Shown here piece after piece: positions 16,959-25,307 of a stretch of DNA of 64,000 bases (position 1 is its first letter; each line of letters starts with the position of its first letter). The notes below the pieces were generated by a model, which searched no databases, was not told the origin of the DNA, and saw only the letters and a list, made by a program, of their open reading frames with translations. Both the position numbers and the translations under genes were made by a program. Origin of the DNA: an uncultured Bacteroidaceae bacterium (GTDB taxonomy: Bacteria > Bacteroidota > Bacteroidia > Bacteroidales > Bacteroidaceae); assembly GCA_905233765.1 (NCBI GenBank), contig CAJOCU010000003.1, positions 1 through 64,000 of the forward strand, read 5' to 3'.

Positions 16959-19817
16959 TTATTCTTTGGGTAATGTTTTCCATGTCAACCCCTTCTGCTC
17001 CTCTTTCTGTGGCATGACAAAGCTGAGGAGGAGGGCGACGAGGACGCTGACGAGCATCGAGACGAAGCCGAAGAGGAGGAAGTTGGCCTGCGTGAAGAAA
17101 TTCATGTAGAGCACCGTTGCCGTGCCACAGAGGAAGCCGATGATGGCAGCCCTGGAGCCGATGCGCGGGAAGAAGATACCCATCATGAACAGACCGCCGA
17201 TGGCACCGCTGAGGAGACCGAGGATGGTGTTGAAGTAGTCGAGCAACGACTGGATATCAACGGTCGCCATGAGCCAGGCGATGGCCATTCCGATCATACC
17301 GGCACAGATGCCAGCGATGCGGGCAACACGCACGGTGTTGGTCTCCTGTGCCTGCTTCTTCATCTTACCCCATAGGTCCACCGTGAACGCTGTGGAGATG
17401 GAGTTGATGTTGGAGGCGATGGTGGACATCGTGGCCGCGAAGACGGCTGCGATGAGGAGTCCTGCGAGACCGGCGGGCAGCTGACTCATCATGAAGAAGG
17501 GGAAGATGGCGTCGCCCTTGGCCATCGTGATATCCAGCTCGGCGGGATGTGTCTTGAAGAAGGTGTAGAGACCCGTACCGATGGTGAAGAAAGCGATGGT
17601 CACGACCACAGACATGAGGCCGTTGGTGAGGATGCCGCGCGCTGCACTCTTCTCATCGGAAGTAGTCAGGTAGCGTTGGATGACGGTCTGGTCGCTGGTG
17701 TAGCTGATGAGGTTATTGGCGAGACCGCCGAGGATGACCACCCACCACGTGGCGTTGACGAAGTCAAACGGGTTTTCGGCATCGAAGAGGAAGAGGCGGA
17801 ACTTGTCGTGGTCAGTGGCAATCTGCCAGAAGTCCGAAGCGCCGTTGTCGCCTGTGTTGACGATGAGATAGACGGCTGCAAGGATGGCACCGCCCACGAG
17901 GATGATGCCCTGGATGACATCGCCCCAGACGACGGCCTCGACACCGCCCATCGTGCAGTAGAGGATGGTGATGAGGGCCATCAGCGCTATACATATATAT
18001 ATATTAATACCCGTGACAGCGGTCATCGCCAGCGACGGCAGGAAGAGCACGAGGGCCGTGCGCGCTACCATGAAGACGATGAAGAGGATGCTGGCCATCA
18101 GGCGTGTGGCGCTGTTGAAGCGGCGCTCGAGATATTCGTAAGCGGTGGTGACGTTCAGACGGCGGAAGAACGGCAGGTAGTACTTGATGACGGGGAACGA
18201 CACCAAGAGGATGCAGATCTGCATCGGGTAGTAGGTCCAGTCGGTGGCGTAGGCCTTGGCAGGGATGCTCATGTAGGTGATGGCGCTGAGCATCGTGGCG
18301 AAGATGCTGATGCCGGCAGCCCACCAGGGGATGCGACCGCCACCCTTGAAGAAGTCGTCACCGGAGTTGCCGGCGCGCTTCATGAAGTAGTAGCCGAGAT
18401 AGACCATTCCCAAGAGGTACAGGATGAGCACCACCCAGTTCAGCCATCCGAAGTGGGCGCTGTAGGTGATATCGACACGCGTAGCATCTGCCGAGCGCAC
18501 ACCGGGTTTCTCTTCGCCACCGATGACGAGGACAGTTAAACTACCCGTACCGGACGGTACGGGAACTACGGCAGCACCGGCACGGGCAATGAGGGGTGAA
18601 TCGAAAACTTCAGCCCATGAGTCGGTGACGGTGTGATAGACGAGGATGCTGCGACGGAACTGGTACCAAGCAGGGTCTTGCGTCATGTAGGCATAGGCTT
18701 CCTCGCGAAGCGTTGCCAGCTGCTCGGCGGTTGTAGTGGTGTCAGCAATGAGGGCGTTACGCTCCAATGCCGCCTCGAAGATCTGCTTGTTGACACCGCC
18801 GAAGCAAAGGATATGAGCGGCACCGGAGGGAAGAGCGGAGGCGCCAACTAAAGACTGAAGACCCTCTCCCTGCTCCCCCGTAATGGGGAGAGCCTCACTT
18901 CGTTCGAGAGCTGGCGCGCAGCTACTCCCCTCCCTCATGGGAGGGGTTTGGGGGTGGGTCTGCATTAAAGATGTGGGAAGCCACTGTCCCTTTCTGGTGT
19001 CGTAGATGACGCCGTTAGCGACAGCTTTGCGATAGCGGGGATCGAAGCCACCGAGGAGATAGAAGTTGGAGCCAATGGCACCTTTCTGCACGGCGGCAGC
19101 TGGTTGCACGCGGGCAGGTCCAGGCATATCGGGCAGTTCCTCCCAGGCGGCCCCTGTCTGCGACTCAAACCACGAGGCGGGCAACGGCCATTTCAGGCGG
19201 AAAGCCTTGTGGTTCATCACTCCATTATGCTGACCGCCAGCAACGTAGATGAAGCCATCACCGTAAGCGGCGGCGAAGTTGTCGAGAGCGCGGGGCAGCG
19301 GGGGCAGATCGCGACTGATGGCCTCGCCACTCGTTCCCAGAGTCAAGAGAACTGCAAAGTCCTCGCTCTTCAGGCCATCGGCCGTACCGCCGAGGCAGAC
19401 AAGACCTTCAGGCGTAGTGACACTGGCACCATAGGCAAGTGCACAAGGCAGCAATCCCGCACGCCACCATTCCTCTTTGCCATCAAGCGAAATCGCATAG
19501 ATATCAGTATAGAAGACTTTCTGACCACCTTCGGCTGCAGGTACATCAGGGAAGTTGCAGCCACCAGCTACCAAAACGCGGTTGGAAGGCACTGAAAAGT
19601 CTTTTGGAATAAAACCAGCAAAAGCACCACTCACACCCTGACCACCAAAAGCGGAGAGAGCAGGAAGGGACGCGAAGGAGGCGTTGTTGAAGCGATGCTG
19701 GGAAGCAGCCTCACCCCCCGTCCCCCTCTCCAAGGGGCGAGGGGGAGTAGTATCTTGTGCTAATGAAAAGCTTGTTATGAGAATCGCCAGAGCGAAAAGA
19801 GACATGATTTTTTTCAT
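16959..19817 (-). CDS. Fusion: sialate mutarotase-like kelch domain and SSS symporter
   Basis: About 952 residues from the ATG at 19817; the GTG two codons upstream is unlikely. There is a signal peptide to about residue 20 (FSLAQ). Residues about 45-440 are a kelch beta-propeller (VAGGCNFPD, VAGGQHNGV, LLGGFDPRY, LCFGGVNKQ) like the YjhT/NanM cyclically permuted mutarotases. Residues about 456-945 form a sodium:solute symporter with about 13 membrane spans (GIPWWA-like start, TMLSAITYMSIPAKAYATDW, TMGGVEAVVWGDVIQ). The propeller would face the periplasm and feed a sialic-acid anomer to the Na+-driven transporter. Palindromic elements code for residues about 22-37 and 286-321 and keep the frame. 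Confidence 0.85.
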   Translation of the reverse strand: MKKIMSLFALAILITSFSLAQDTTPPRPLERGTGGEAASQHRFNNASFASLPALSAFGGQGVSGAFAGFIPKDFSVPSNRVLVAGGCNFPDVPAAEGGQKVFYTDIYAISLDGKEEWWRAGLLPCALAYGASVTTPEGLVCLGGTADGLKSEDFAVLLTLGTSGEAISRDLPPLPRALDNFAAAYGDGFIYVAGGQHNGVMNHKAFRLKWPLPASWFESQTGAAWEELPDMPGPARVQPAAAVQKGAIGSNFYLLGGFDPRYRKAVANGVIYDTRKGQWLPTSLMQTHPQTPPMREGSSCAPALERSEALPITGEQGEGLQSLVGASALPSGAAHILCFGGVNKQIFEAALERNALIADTTTTAEQLATLREEAYAYMTQDPAWYQFRRSILVYHTVTDSWAEVFDSPLIARAGAAVVPVPSGTGSLTVLVIGGEEKPGVRSADATRVDITYSAHFGWLNWVVLILYLLGMVYLGYYFMKRAGNSGDDFFKGGGRIPWWAAGISIFATMLSAITYMSIPAKAYATDWTYYPMQICILLVSFPVIKYYLPFFRRLNVTTAYEYLERRFNSATRLMASILFIVFMVARTALVLFLPSLAMTAVTGINIYICIALMALITILYCTMGGVEAVVWGDVIQGIILVGGAILAAVYLIVNTGDNGASDFWQIATDHDKFRLFLFDAENPFDFVNATWWVVILGGLANNLISYTSDQTVIQRYLTTSDEKSAARGILTNGLMSVVVTIAFFTIGTGLYTFFKTHPAELDITMAKGDAIFPFFMMSQLPAGLAGLLIAAVFAATMSTIASNINSISTAFTVDLWGKMKKQAQETNTVRVARIAGICAGMIGMAIAWLMATVDIQSLLDYFNTILGLLSGAIGGLFMMGIFFPRIGSRAAIIGFLCGTATVLYMNFFTQANFLLFGFVSMLVSVLVALLLSFVMPQKEEQKGLTWKTLPKE
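18856..18962. repeat. Two palindromic elements inside the kelch domain
   Basis: A degenerate copy (about 18856-18895, CCCTCTCCCTGCTCCCCCGT side) and a clean one (18923-18962, ACTCCCCTCCCTCATGGGAG followed by a GGGGGTGGGT tail) are in frame. On the coding strand they give THPQTPPMREGS and LPITGEQGEGLQS, probably a loop of the propeller. Confidence 0.7.
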
Positions 19818-19882
19818 AATCACTCTTTTTAAAAGGTTACTACTCCCCCTCGCCCCTTGGAGAGGGGGACGGGGGGTGAGGC
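19708..19882. repeat. Perfect 45-bp inverted repeat around the start of the symporter gene
   Basis: The 45 bp at 19708-19752 (coding for residues about 22-37) are the exact reverse complement of 19838-19882 (between genes). The 85-bp spacer holds the start codon at 19817 and the signal-peptide codons. Both arms are copies of the GC-rich palindromic element (CCCCCTCGCCCCTTGGAGAG core). Confidence 0.85.
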
Positions 19883-19903
19883 CAGACTTGGCTGAGAGTC
19901 TAA

Positions 19904-20830
19904 TTACTTATTGCAATGATTGAAGAAGTCGATGGCGTCGAGCTCAGCTTTTAGGCGCACCTCCTCTTCGGGAGTAATGTTCTGGAAGGGTGTGCGGTTG
20001 GGACCGAGATCGAGACCGATGAGCTTCATGATGCGCTTGCCGCCGACGATGTTGCCGCGGAAGTGGCAGATGACATCGATGACATCCTGAGCGTAGTTCT
20101 GCAGCTCGCGAGCCTTCTCCAGATCACCGGCCTTCCAGGCTTCGATGATGCCTACGAGGCAACGGCCGTTGTAGTTCGTGGTGCCGCCGATGCCGCCCTG
20201 TGCACCGCCCATGGCAAGACACGGGAGGATGGTCTCATCCTGACCATGGAGCATGTCAAACTTACCGTCCTTGTAGCGACGGCAGCGATTGTACTCATAG
20301 AGACTCTCGAAGGTGTACTTGATACCGGCGAAGTTGGGAATACGACCATCGACAGCCTGCAGGAATTCGAGCATCGAGAGGAAGGCGCCGTTGAAGGCGG
20401 GGATGTGATAGAAGTAGAAGGGAAGTTTCGGCGCACCGCAGGCTATCTCTTCGCAGTATTTCACCAGTTCCTCGATGCGTCCCACCTTGGGGAAGGGAGG
20501 CGCCATAGCGCCGATGCCGAAGGCACCGATGGCTTGGGCGTGTTCGGCAAGATTCTTGGAACTGCGAACGCAGGTGCTGCCCACGTGGACGATGACCTTG
20601 AAGTCCTCGAAGCCCTTCACAGCTGCCATCCAAGCCTCGGCAATCTGCTTGCGCTCGTCCTCGGTGAGCATATAGCCCTCACCGCTGGAACCATTGATAA
20701 ACACACCTTTCAAACCATTGCGATAGAGCAGGTTGGCGTACTCGGGGATGATAGACAGGTTGATGCTGCCGTCAGCGTTCATCGGGGTGAACGGGGCGTC
20801 AATGAGACCTTTGATTTTTTCGAATTTCAT
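19904..20830 (-). CDS. nanA: N-acetylneuraminate lyase
   Basis: A 308-residue DHDPS-superfamily TIM barrel. It splits sialic acid into ManNAc and pyruvate in the cytoplasm. Visible signatures are INGSSGEGYMLTEDER (about residues 45-60), the YFYHIPAFNG tyrosine region (about 138-147) and the Schiff-base lysine in FAGIKYT (about 167-173). It is the first gene of a minus-strand operon continuing with the mutarotase-symporter, epimerase, TIGR04076 and hydrolase genes. The promoter at 20886-20917 is a full TTTG-N20-TACCTTTG match. In Bacteroides the same step is called nanL. Confidence 0.95.
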   Translation of the reverse strand: MKFEKIKGLIDAPFTPMNADGSINLSIIPEYANLLYRNGLKGVFINGSSGEGYMLTEDERKQIAEAWMAAVKGFEDFKVIVHVGSTCVRSSKNLAEHAQAIGAFGIGAMAPPFPKVGRIEELVKYCEEIACGAPKLPFYFYHIPAFNGAFLSMLEFLQAVDGRIPNFAGIKYTFESLYEYNRCRRYKDGKFDMLHGQDETILPCLAMGGAQGGIGGTTNYNGRCLVGIIEAWKAGDLEKARELQNYAQDVIDVICHFRGNIVGGKRIMKLIGLDLGPNRTPFQNITPEEEVRLKAELDAIDFFNHCNK

Positions 20831-20885
20831 AATGATTAGTTATTGGAATGATTAGTAAGTTAGTTTCATCGTTTGTTTGACGGCA

Positions 20886-20917
20886 CAAAGGTATGAAGTA
20901 TTCTTGGAAGTTCCAAA
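20886..20917 (-). promoter_or_regulatory. Promoter of the sialic-acid operon
   Basis: The minus strand carries TTTG (20914-20917) and TACCTTTG (20886-20893) separated by 20 bp, about 56 bp before the nanA start. Confidence 0.8.
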
Positions 20918-20954
20918 TTTTAAGGTGTAACTTATGCGCAAATTTCCGTTTTTA

Positions 20955-20986
20955 TTTGGCCAAGTCGAAGGAATAGATTACTTTTG
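20955..20986 (+). promoter_or_regulatory. Promoter of the queuosine transporter-queC-rnz operon
   Basis: TTTG (20955-20958), a 20-bp spacer and TACTTTTG (20979-20986), followed 56 bp later by the ATG at 21042. It shows that the longer in-frame ATG at 20934 lies upstream of transcription. Confidence 0.8.
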
Positions 20987-21041
20987 CAGCCGCAATAATG
21001 CAGGGGTACTTGCTCAACCCCCTTTAACAAAACAAGAAATA

Positions 21042-21713
21042 ATGAAAAAACAAGAACCTGTAAGCGTGACGTTCATGCTACTCGGCGTCACGTTCTGTGT
21101 TTGCCTCATCCTGGCAAACCTCCTCGCAACCAAACAATTCCAATTCGGTCCCCTGAACTTAACGACAGGCGTTCTCGTCTTTCCCATTTCGTATGTCGTG
21201 AACGACTGCATCACCGAGGTGTGGGGATATCGTCGCGCAAAGCTCATCATATGGACTGGTTTCGTGATGAACTTCGCCTTTGTGCTCTTAGCATGGCTGG
21301 CCGACCTTATTCCTGGCGCTCCATACTGGACCAATCAAGAAGGTTTTCACGCCCTGTTCGGACTAGCTCCACGCGTGGCATTAGCATCATTTGCCGCCTT
21401 CCTGGTGGGCTCATTTCTAAACGCCTACGTGATGAGCAAGATGAAAATCCGTCACAAGGGCCGCCGCTTCTCGCTTCGTGCTATCGCCTCGACAGTCGCT
21501 GGCGAAGTGTCAGATTCTATCGTCTTCTTTCCCATCGCCTTAGGGGGTATTGTTCCTGAGAAGAACCTCGCGCTGATGATGATCAGCCAAGTAGTCGTAA
21601 AGACCCTTTACGAAGTGATTGTACTACCCATTACCATCCGTGTTGTTGCATGGCTCAAACGCACTGAAGGAATTGATGTTTACGACGAAGGAGAAAATTA
21701 CAGCGTGATATGA
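21042..21713 (+). CDS. Queuosine precursor transporter (VUT/YhhQ family)
   Basis: A 223-residue inner-membrane protein with about six membrane spans. Family features are [14 protein letters not shown] (about residues 19-32), the [21 protein letters not shown] segment (in two parts around residue 50), [12 protein letters not shown] and an [15 protein letters not shown] stretch. YhhQ takes up 7-deazaguanine precursors (preQ0/preQ1) in E. coli. The start [11 protein letters not shown] is chosen because of the promoter position. The stop overlaps the queC start (ATGA), which supports the queuosine role. Confidence 0.9.
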   Translation: MKKQEPVSVTFMLLGVTFCVCLILANLLATKQFQFGPLNLTTGVLVFPISYVVNDCITEVWGYRRAKLIIWTGFVMNFAFVLLAWLADLIPGAPYWTNQEGFHALFGLAPRVALASFAAFLVGSFLNAYVMSKMKIRHKGRRFSLRAIASTVAGEVSDSIVFFPIALGGIVPEKNLALMMISQVVVKTLYEVIVLPITIRVVAWLKRTEGIDVYDEGENYSVI

Positions 21714-22486
21714 ATCCAATGAACAAAGAAACAGCCCTCGTGGTATTCAGCGGCGGACAAGACTCAACCACTTGTCTGTTCTGGGCGCTAAAGCACTTCC
21801 AGAAAGTGGTTGCATTAACGTTTATTTATGGTCAAAAACACGTTTTGGAGGTGGGAATGGCACGAAAAATTGCCGAAAAGGCAGGCGAAGTGGCACGTAA
21901 AAACGGCTTGAACTGCGGTGGAGGCAACGTGGATTGGTATCAGATGGACGTCTCGTTCATCAGCCAGCTATCCCACAACTCGCTGACGGATAGCAGCATT
22001 GTGATGGATCAGGATAAGCCGGCAGACGGTCCGCCCAACACATTTGTTCCAGGCCGCAACCTGTTCTTCATCTCCGTGGCCGCTGTCTTTGCCCGCGAGC
22101 GAGGCATCAACCACCTCGTAACAGGCGTTTCACAGACCGATTACAGCGGTTATCCCGACTGCCGCGACGCCTTCATCAAGGCGCTAAATGTAAGTTTGAA
22201 CCTCGGTATGGATGAACAATTCGTCATCCACACGCCTCTCATGTGGATTGACAAAGCACAAACATGGGCAAAGGCCGACAGATTGGGGGTCTTGGACCTC
22301 GTACGCCACGAAACGCTCACCTGCTACAACGGTGTCCCCGGCGATGGGTGCGGCGAATGCCCCGCCTGCAAGCTCAGGAGAACAGGACTGGAAGAGTTTT
22401 TGGATAGCCTCACCCACACACCCTCTTCCACCTGTGAAGAAAGAGAAAAATTCAGTCAGCGAAGAATCCAGACTCTTAAAAGTTGA
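21710..22486 (+). CDS. queC: 7-cyano-7-deazaguanine synthase
   Basis: A 258-residue PP-loop ATPase that turns CDG and ammonia into preQ0. The ATP loop [15 protein letters not shown] (about residues 10-24) and the zinc-binding cysteines in [13 protein letters not shown] (about 216-228) are intact. It overlaps the transporter gene by 4 bp and shares one base with the rnz start (TGATG). Residues after about 233 ([13 protein letters not shown]) look like a variable tail. No queD or queE is in the window. Confidence 0.95.
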   Translation: MNPMNKETALVVFSGGQDSTTCLFWALKHFQKVVALTFIYGQKHVLEVGMARKIAEKAGEVARKNGLNCGGGNVDWYQMDVSFISQLSHNSLTDSSIVMDQDKPADGPPNTFVPGRNLFFISVAAVFARERGINHLVTGVSQTDYSGYPDCRDAFIKALNVSLNLGMDEQFVIHTPLMWIDKAQTWAKADRLGVLDLVRHETLTCYNGVPGDGCGECPACKLRRTGLEEFLDSLTHTPSSTCEEREKFSQRRIQTLKS

Positions 22487-23403
22487 TGCCACAGAAATTT
22501 GAAGTACATATCTTAGGGTGCGGGTCGGCACTTCCGACTCGGAAACACCTGCCCTCGTGCCAGGTTGTGGATGTGCGTGACAAACTGCTATTGCTCGACT
22601 GCGGTGAAGGGGCACAGCTTGCGTGGCGCAAGACTGGCCTCAACTGGCAGAAGATCTCACACATCTTTCTTACCCACGCCCACGGCGACCACGTTTTCGG
22701 GCTACCAGGCCTCATCTCCACGATGGGTCTGCTTGGACGCACAGCGCCGCTCTTCGTGCACGGTCCTTCTACCTTGCAGCCATTCATCCAATGCGTCGTG
22801 GAACAGTTCTGCACCAATCTTGACTACGAGATTCATTTCGAGCCCGTTGACAGCACTCGCCATCAAATCATCTTCGAGGATCGATCCATGAAGGTGTGGA
22901 GTCTTCCTCTTCAGCATCGCGTGCCCTGCTGCGGTTATCTCATCCAGGAGAAGCCCGGATTACCGCACATACTCCGCAAGATGATAGACTTCTACAACAT
23001 CCCCACCTGGGCTATCAACCACATCAAGGCCGGCGAGGACTGGAAGACAGAAACGGGGGAGGTCATCCCCCATGAACGTCTCACCACCCCACCCGACCCC
23101 GTACGTTCCTATGCTTACTGTTCGGACACGATGCCCACTGCCGATCTCACGGAATGGCTACGCGGCGTAGATTTACTCTATCATGAGGCCACCTATGCTG
23201 ACGACGACATCGACCAAGCACAACGCTACGGGCACTCCACGGCAAGACAAGCAGCCACCGTGGCACGTGCTGCAAATGTGAAGAAATTACTGCTCGGACA
23301 TTTCTCCGCGCGCTACGATGACGAGAACGTCCTACTTGAGGAGGCAAAAAGCATCTTTCAGAATGCCTTTTTGGCACATGAAGACTTGCGGATAACACCA
23401 TAA
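22486..23403 (+). CDS. rnz: Ribonuclease Z (tRNA 3'-processing endonuclease)
   Basis: A 305-residue metallo-beta-lactamase-fold enzyme that trims tRNA 3' trailers. Visible are LLLDCGEGAQ, the metal motif FLTHAHGDHVFGLPGL (about 61-76), YCSDT (about 209-213), HEAT (about 227-230) and the late LLGHFSARY. The ATG at 22486 overlaps the queC TGA; a TTG one codon upstream is unlikely. It is the third gene of the queuosine operon, so two tRNA maturation functions share a transcript. Confidence 0.95.
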   Translation: MPQKFEVHILGCGSALPTRKHLPSCQVVDVRDKLLLLDCGEGAQLAWRKTGLNWQKISHIFLTHAHGDHVFGLPGLISTMGLLGRTAPLFVHGPSTLQPFIQCVVEQFCTNLDYEIHFEPVDSTRHQIIFEDRSMKVWSLPLQHRVPCCGYLIQEKPGLPHILRKMIDFYNIPTWAINHIKAGEDWKTETGEVIPHERLTTPPDPVRSYAYCSDTMPTADLTEWLRGVDLLYHEATYADDDIDQAQRYGHSTARQAATVARAANVKKLLLGHFSARYDDENVLLEEAKSIFQNAFLAHEDLRITP

Positions 23404-23435
23404 TTCAAAAAATATTGTGTTTTTCCATAAAAAAA

Positions 23436-23467
23436 TTTGCACGGAATGCAGAAAAGGCCTACATTTG
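23436..23467 (+). promoter_or_regulatory. Promoter of the small secreted protein gene
   Basis: TTTG at 23436-23439, a 20-bp spacer and TACATTTG at 23460-23467, 30 bp before the ATG at 23498. Confidence 0.75.
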
Positions 23468-23497
23468 CCCTCGAATAACCCCGAAAATAGGTTTTAC

Positions 23498-23830
23498 ATG
23501 AAGAAATATTACCTCTTTTTGATATTCGCAACCGTTCTCTGTGCACCCGTTGCTGCCAACGAGATGCCTGCTGAATATAACGAGGCAGAAGCAGCTTTAG
23601 AGATGCCGGATGCAGACCCTGAATTGACGCCCATCACCATCACCGTCAACGGTTCGCAAGTGCACGTTGCCAACGCCACAGGCCACACCCTAGAGATTTA
23701 CAACCTCGCCGGCGTACGCGTTGCCACCTACAAGATTGATAGCGACGATACAACCGTCAACCTCAATCTCCCGAGAGGATGTTACATCCTAAAAGTGGAT
23801 AAAGTGGTGAGGAAAGCTCCCATTAAATAA
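23498..23830 (+). CDS. Small exported protein with T9SS-like C-terminal domain
   Basis: A 110-residue protein: signal peptide to about residue 21 (APVAANE), an acidic linker, then a domain of about 70 residues (ITVNGSQVHVANATGHTLEI ... LNLPRGCYILKVDKVVRK). The latter resembles the beta-sandwich C-terminal sorting domains of Bacteroidetes type IX secretion, here nearly on its own. The start is set by the promoter at 23436-23467; the longer frame from 23417 is not transcribed from it. Function unknown. Confidence 0.75.
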   Translation: MKKYYLFLIFATVLCAPVAANEMPAEYNEAEAALEMPDADPELTPITITVNGSQVHVANATGHTLEIYNLAGVRVATYKIDSDDTTVNLNLPRGCYILKVDKVVRKAPIK

Positions 23831-23881
23831 AACGAACAACTAACTAACTTCTCTATTTTATTCCTCAAATTAAGGAATCAC

Positions 23882-23912
23882 AAAAAGGTCGGACTCCTGT
23901 TCCGACCTTTTT
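23882..23912. terminator. Bidirectional intrinsic terminator
   Basis: AAAAAGGTCGGA and its exact complement TCCGACCTTTTT around a seven-base loop, 52 bp past the stop of the small exported protein gene. Confidence 0.85.
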
Positions 23913-23932
23913 CAACAAGAAGCTCCAGCACA

Positions 23933-24373
23933 ATGAAAGCAACGCAGCAAACGATTCAGCAAATCCAACGTGCCATCCGAAAGGTGGCTGAGAAGTTCCC
24001 TCCCACAGCCGATCCCGTGCTGACCGACCTCCACATGCAGGTAAGGCCTGAGAGCGGCGAGCTACGTATCTTTGACGACGACATGGAGGAACTCATGCGC
24101 ATCGTAGTTGATCAATGGTTGGAGCCCACAGAGGAAGACCCCTATGAAGTTGCCGAAAGCGCCATTAAGTTGTGTATCAATTCTTTGCACAACGAGGTGG
24201 AACGCATGAGCATCCTGCATCCCTTTTCATTTGTCATGATGGGAGAGGACGGCGAAACCCTGTCCGACATCTACATCGTGGATGACGATGCCATTATGTT
24301 GGACACGGAATTGCTGAAAGGGCTCGACGAAGAGCTCGACAGTTTCCTCGAGAACCTGTTAAAAGAAGACTAA
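23933..24373 (+). CDS. Conserved acidic protein of unknown function
   Basis: A 146-residue cytoplasmic protein, strongly acidic at the end (DEELDSFLENLLKED), with no signal peptide or membrane span. It has a helical N-terminus (TIQQIQRAIRKVAEKF), a DLHMQVRPESGELRIFDDD segment and a mixed C-terminal half. I do not recognise the family. It starts 20 bp after a terminator and lies tail-to-tail with the Spy-like gene; no promoter box is clear. Confidence 0.75.
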   Translation: MKATQQTIQQIQRAIRKVAEKFPPTADPVLTDLHMQVRPESGELRIFDDDMEELMRIVVDQWLEPTEEDPYEVAESAIKLCINSLHNEVERMSILHPFSFVMMGEDGETLSDIYIVDDDAIMLDTELLKGLDEELDSFLENLLKED

Positions 24374-24376
24374 GTA

Positions 24377-24859
24377 TTATTGTGGGCGCTCACCACGTGG
24401 TGGGCGCTGACCGGTTTTCCCCTCTGGACCATTTCCACGTCGGCCTTGCACCATTCGACGATGGAAATCATCCTCGGCTTTCATCACCTTAAAGACTTTT
24501 TCTGCAGGCACCGCCTTGATAAGCCGTTTGTAAGCATCTTGCTCTAACTTTGCCATATCCACCTTCATCTGATTGATTTTCTCAATCGTTTGTGTATAAG
24601 CATTTTCATCGATACCCGGAGCCTTCTTCAGCTCATGAATCTGCTGCCCCATCTCGCGCTGTTTCTTACGCATTTCATTGTAAATGGGGAAGAATGCCTT
24701 TGCCTCTTCGGGCGTCAATGCTGCAGCCTTCGTCAAGGACTCTTCTACCATTTTCTGGAACTTCTCTGGGTCAAAGCGTCGTTCGCCCCTTGGAGGATTC
24801 TGAGCAACCGCCATGAGTGGAAGAACAGCGGCTAGAACAATAATCAATATCTTTTTCAT
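24377..24859 (-). CDS. Periplasmic Spy/CpxP-like protein
   Basis: A 160-residue protein with a signal peptide (to about residue 19, MAVAQ), a central long helical region (LTPEEAKAFFPIYNEMRKKQ, then IEKINQMKVDMAKLEQDAYK) and an Arg/Gly/Pro-rich tail (GRRGNGPEGKTGQRPPRGER). Helical LTPEEA-type repeats are typical of Spy-like periplasmic chaperones and metal sensors. As the third gene after an ECF sigma factor and a small membrane protein, it may be part of an envelope-stress circuit. Confidence 0.7.
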   Translation of the reverse strand: MKKILIIVLAAVLPLMAVAQNPPRGERRFDPEKFQKMVEESLTKAAALTPEEAKAFFPIYNEMRKKQREMGQQIHELKKAPGIDENAYTQTIEKINQMKVDMAKLEQDAYKRLIKAVPAEKVFKVMKAEDDFHRRMVQGRRGNGPEGKTGQRPPRGERPQ

Positions 24860-24877
24860 AGCTATGTATGATTGACG

Positions 24878-25261
24878 TTAATAAGCTTCTGTCAAGTAGT
24901 AGGCAATCTGGTTGTTATCCAGCATTTCATAGTCAAGGACTTCATCCAACTCATCGTCGTCCCACGCATATTCCAACTGATCGTTCTGGAGTGCTTGCTC
25001 CTGATTCTGCAAACGATTGTAGAGCAGTGTTCCACCACCCACACAGAAAACAGCCACCGCCACAGCCGCCGCATAGCGCATTACACGGCGCCACAACGGG
25101 ACAACCACAGCATGGACCTTCACAGACTCCCGTTGCTGGGGAGCCTCTTCTGCGATTCGCGCCATCAGACGATTGGTGAAGCTCTCAAAGTAGCCATCGG
25201 GCGTTCGAAAAGGATTCTGCCCGTTGTCGTGCTGCCTGATATAGTTTTCTTCCTGCATCAT
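24878..25261 (-). CDS. Small membrane protein, putative anti-sigma factor
   Basis: A 127-residue protein: a 60-residue cytoplasmic N-part (FRTPDGYFESFTNRLMARI), one membrane span (about residues 62-80, YAAAVAVAVFCVGGG) and an acidic periplasmic part (DDDELDEVLDYEMLDNNQIA). The GYFE..T/L pattern is common in single-span proteins coded after ECF sigma genes in Bacteroidetes. Position between the sigma factor and the Spy-like gene supports an anti-sigma role, but there is no diagnostic zinc motif. The start may be Met1 or Met2. Confidence 0.65.
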   Translation of the reverse strand: MMQEENYIRQHDNGQNPFRTPDGYFESFTNRLMARIAEEAPQQRESVKVHAVVVPLWRRVMRYAAAVAVAVFCVGGGTLLYNRLQNQEQALQNDQLEYAWDDDELDEVLDYEMLDNNQIAYYLTEAY

Positions 25262-25307
25262 TATTTCTTGTTTTTACGTTGTTAAGACGTCATCTTACAT
25301 AAAAGGT

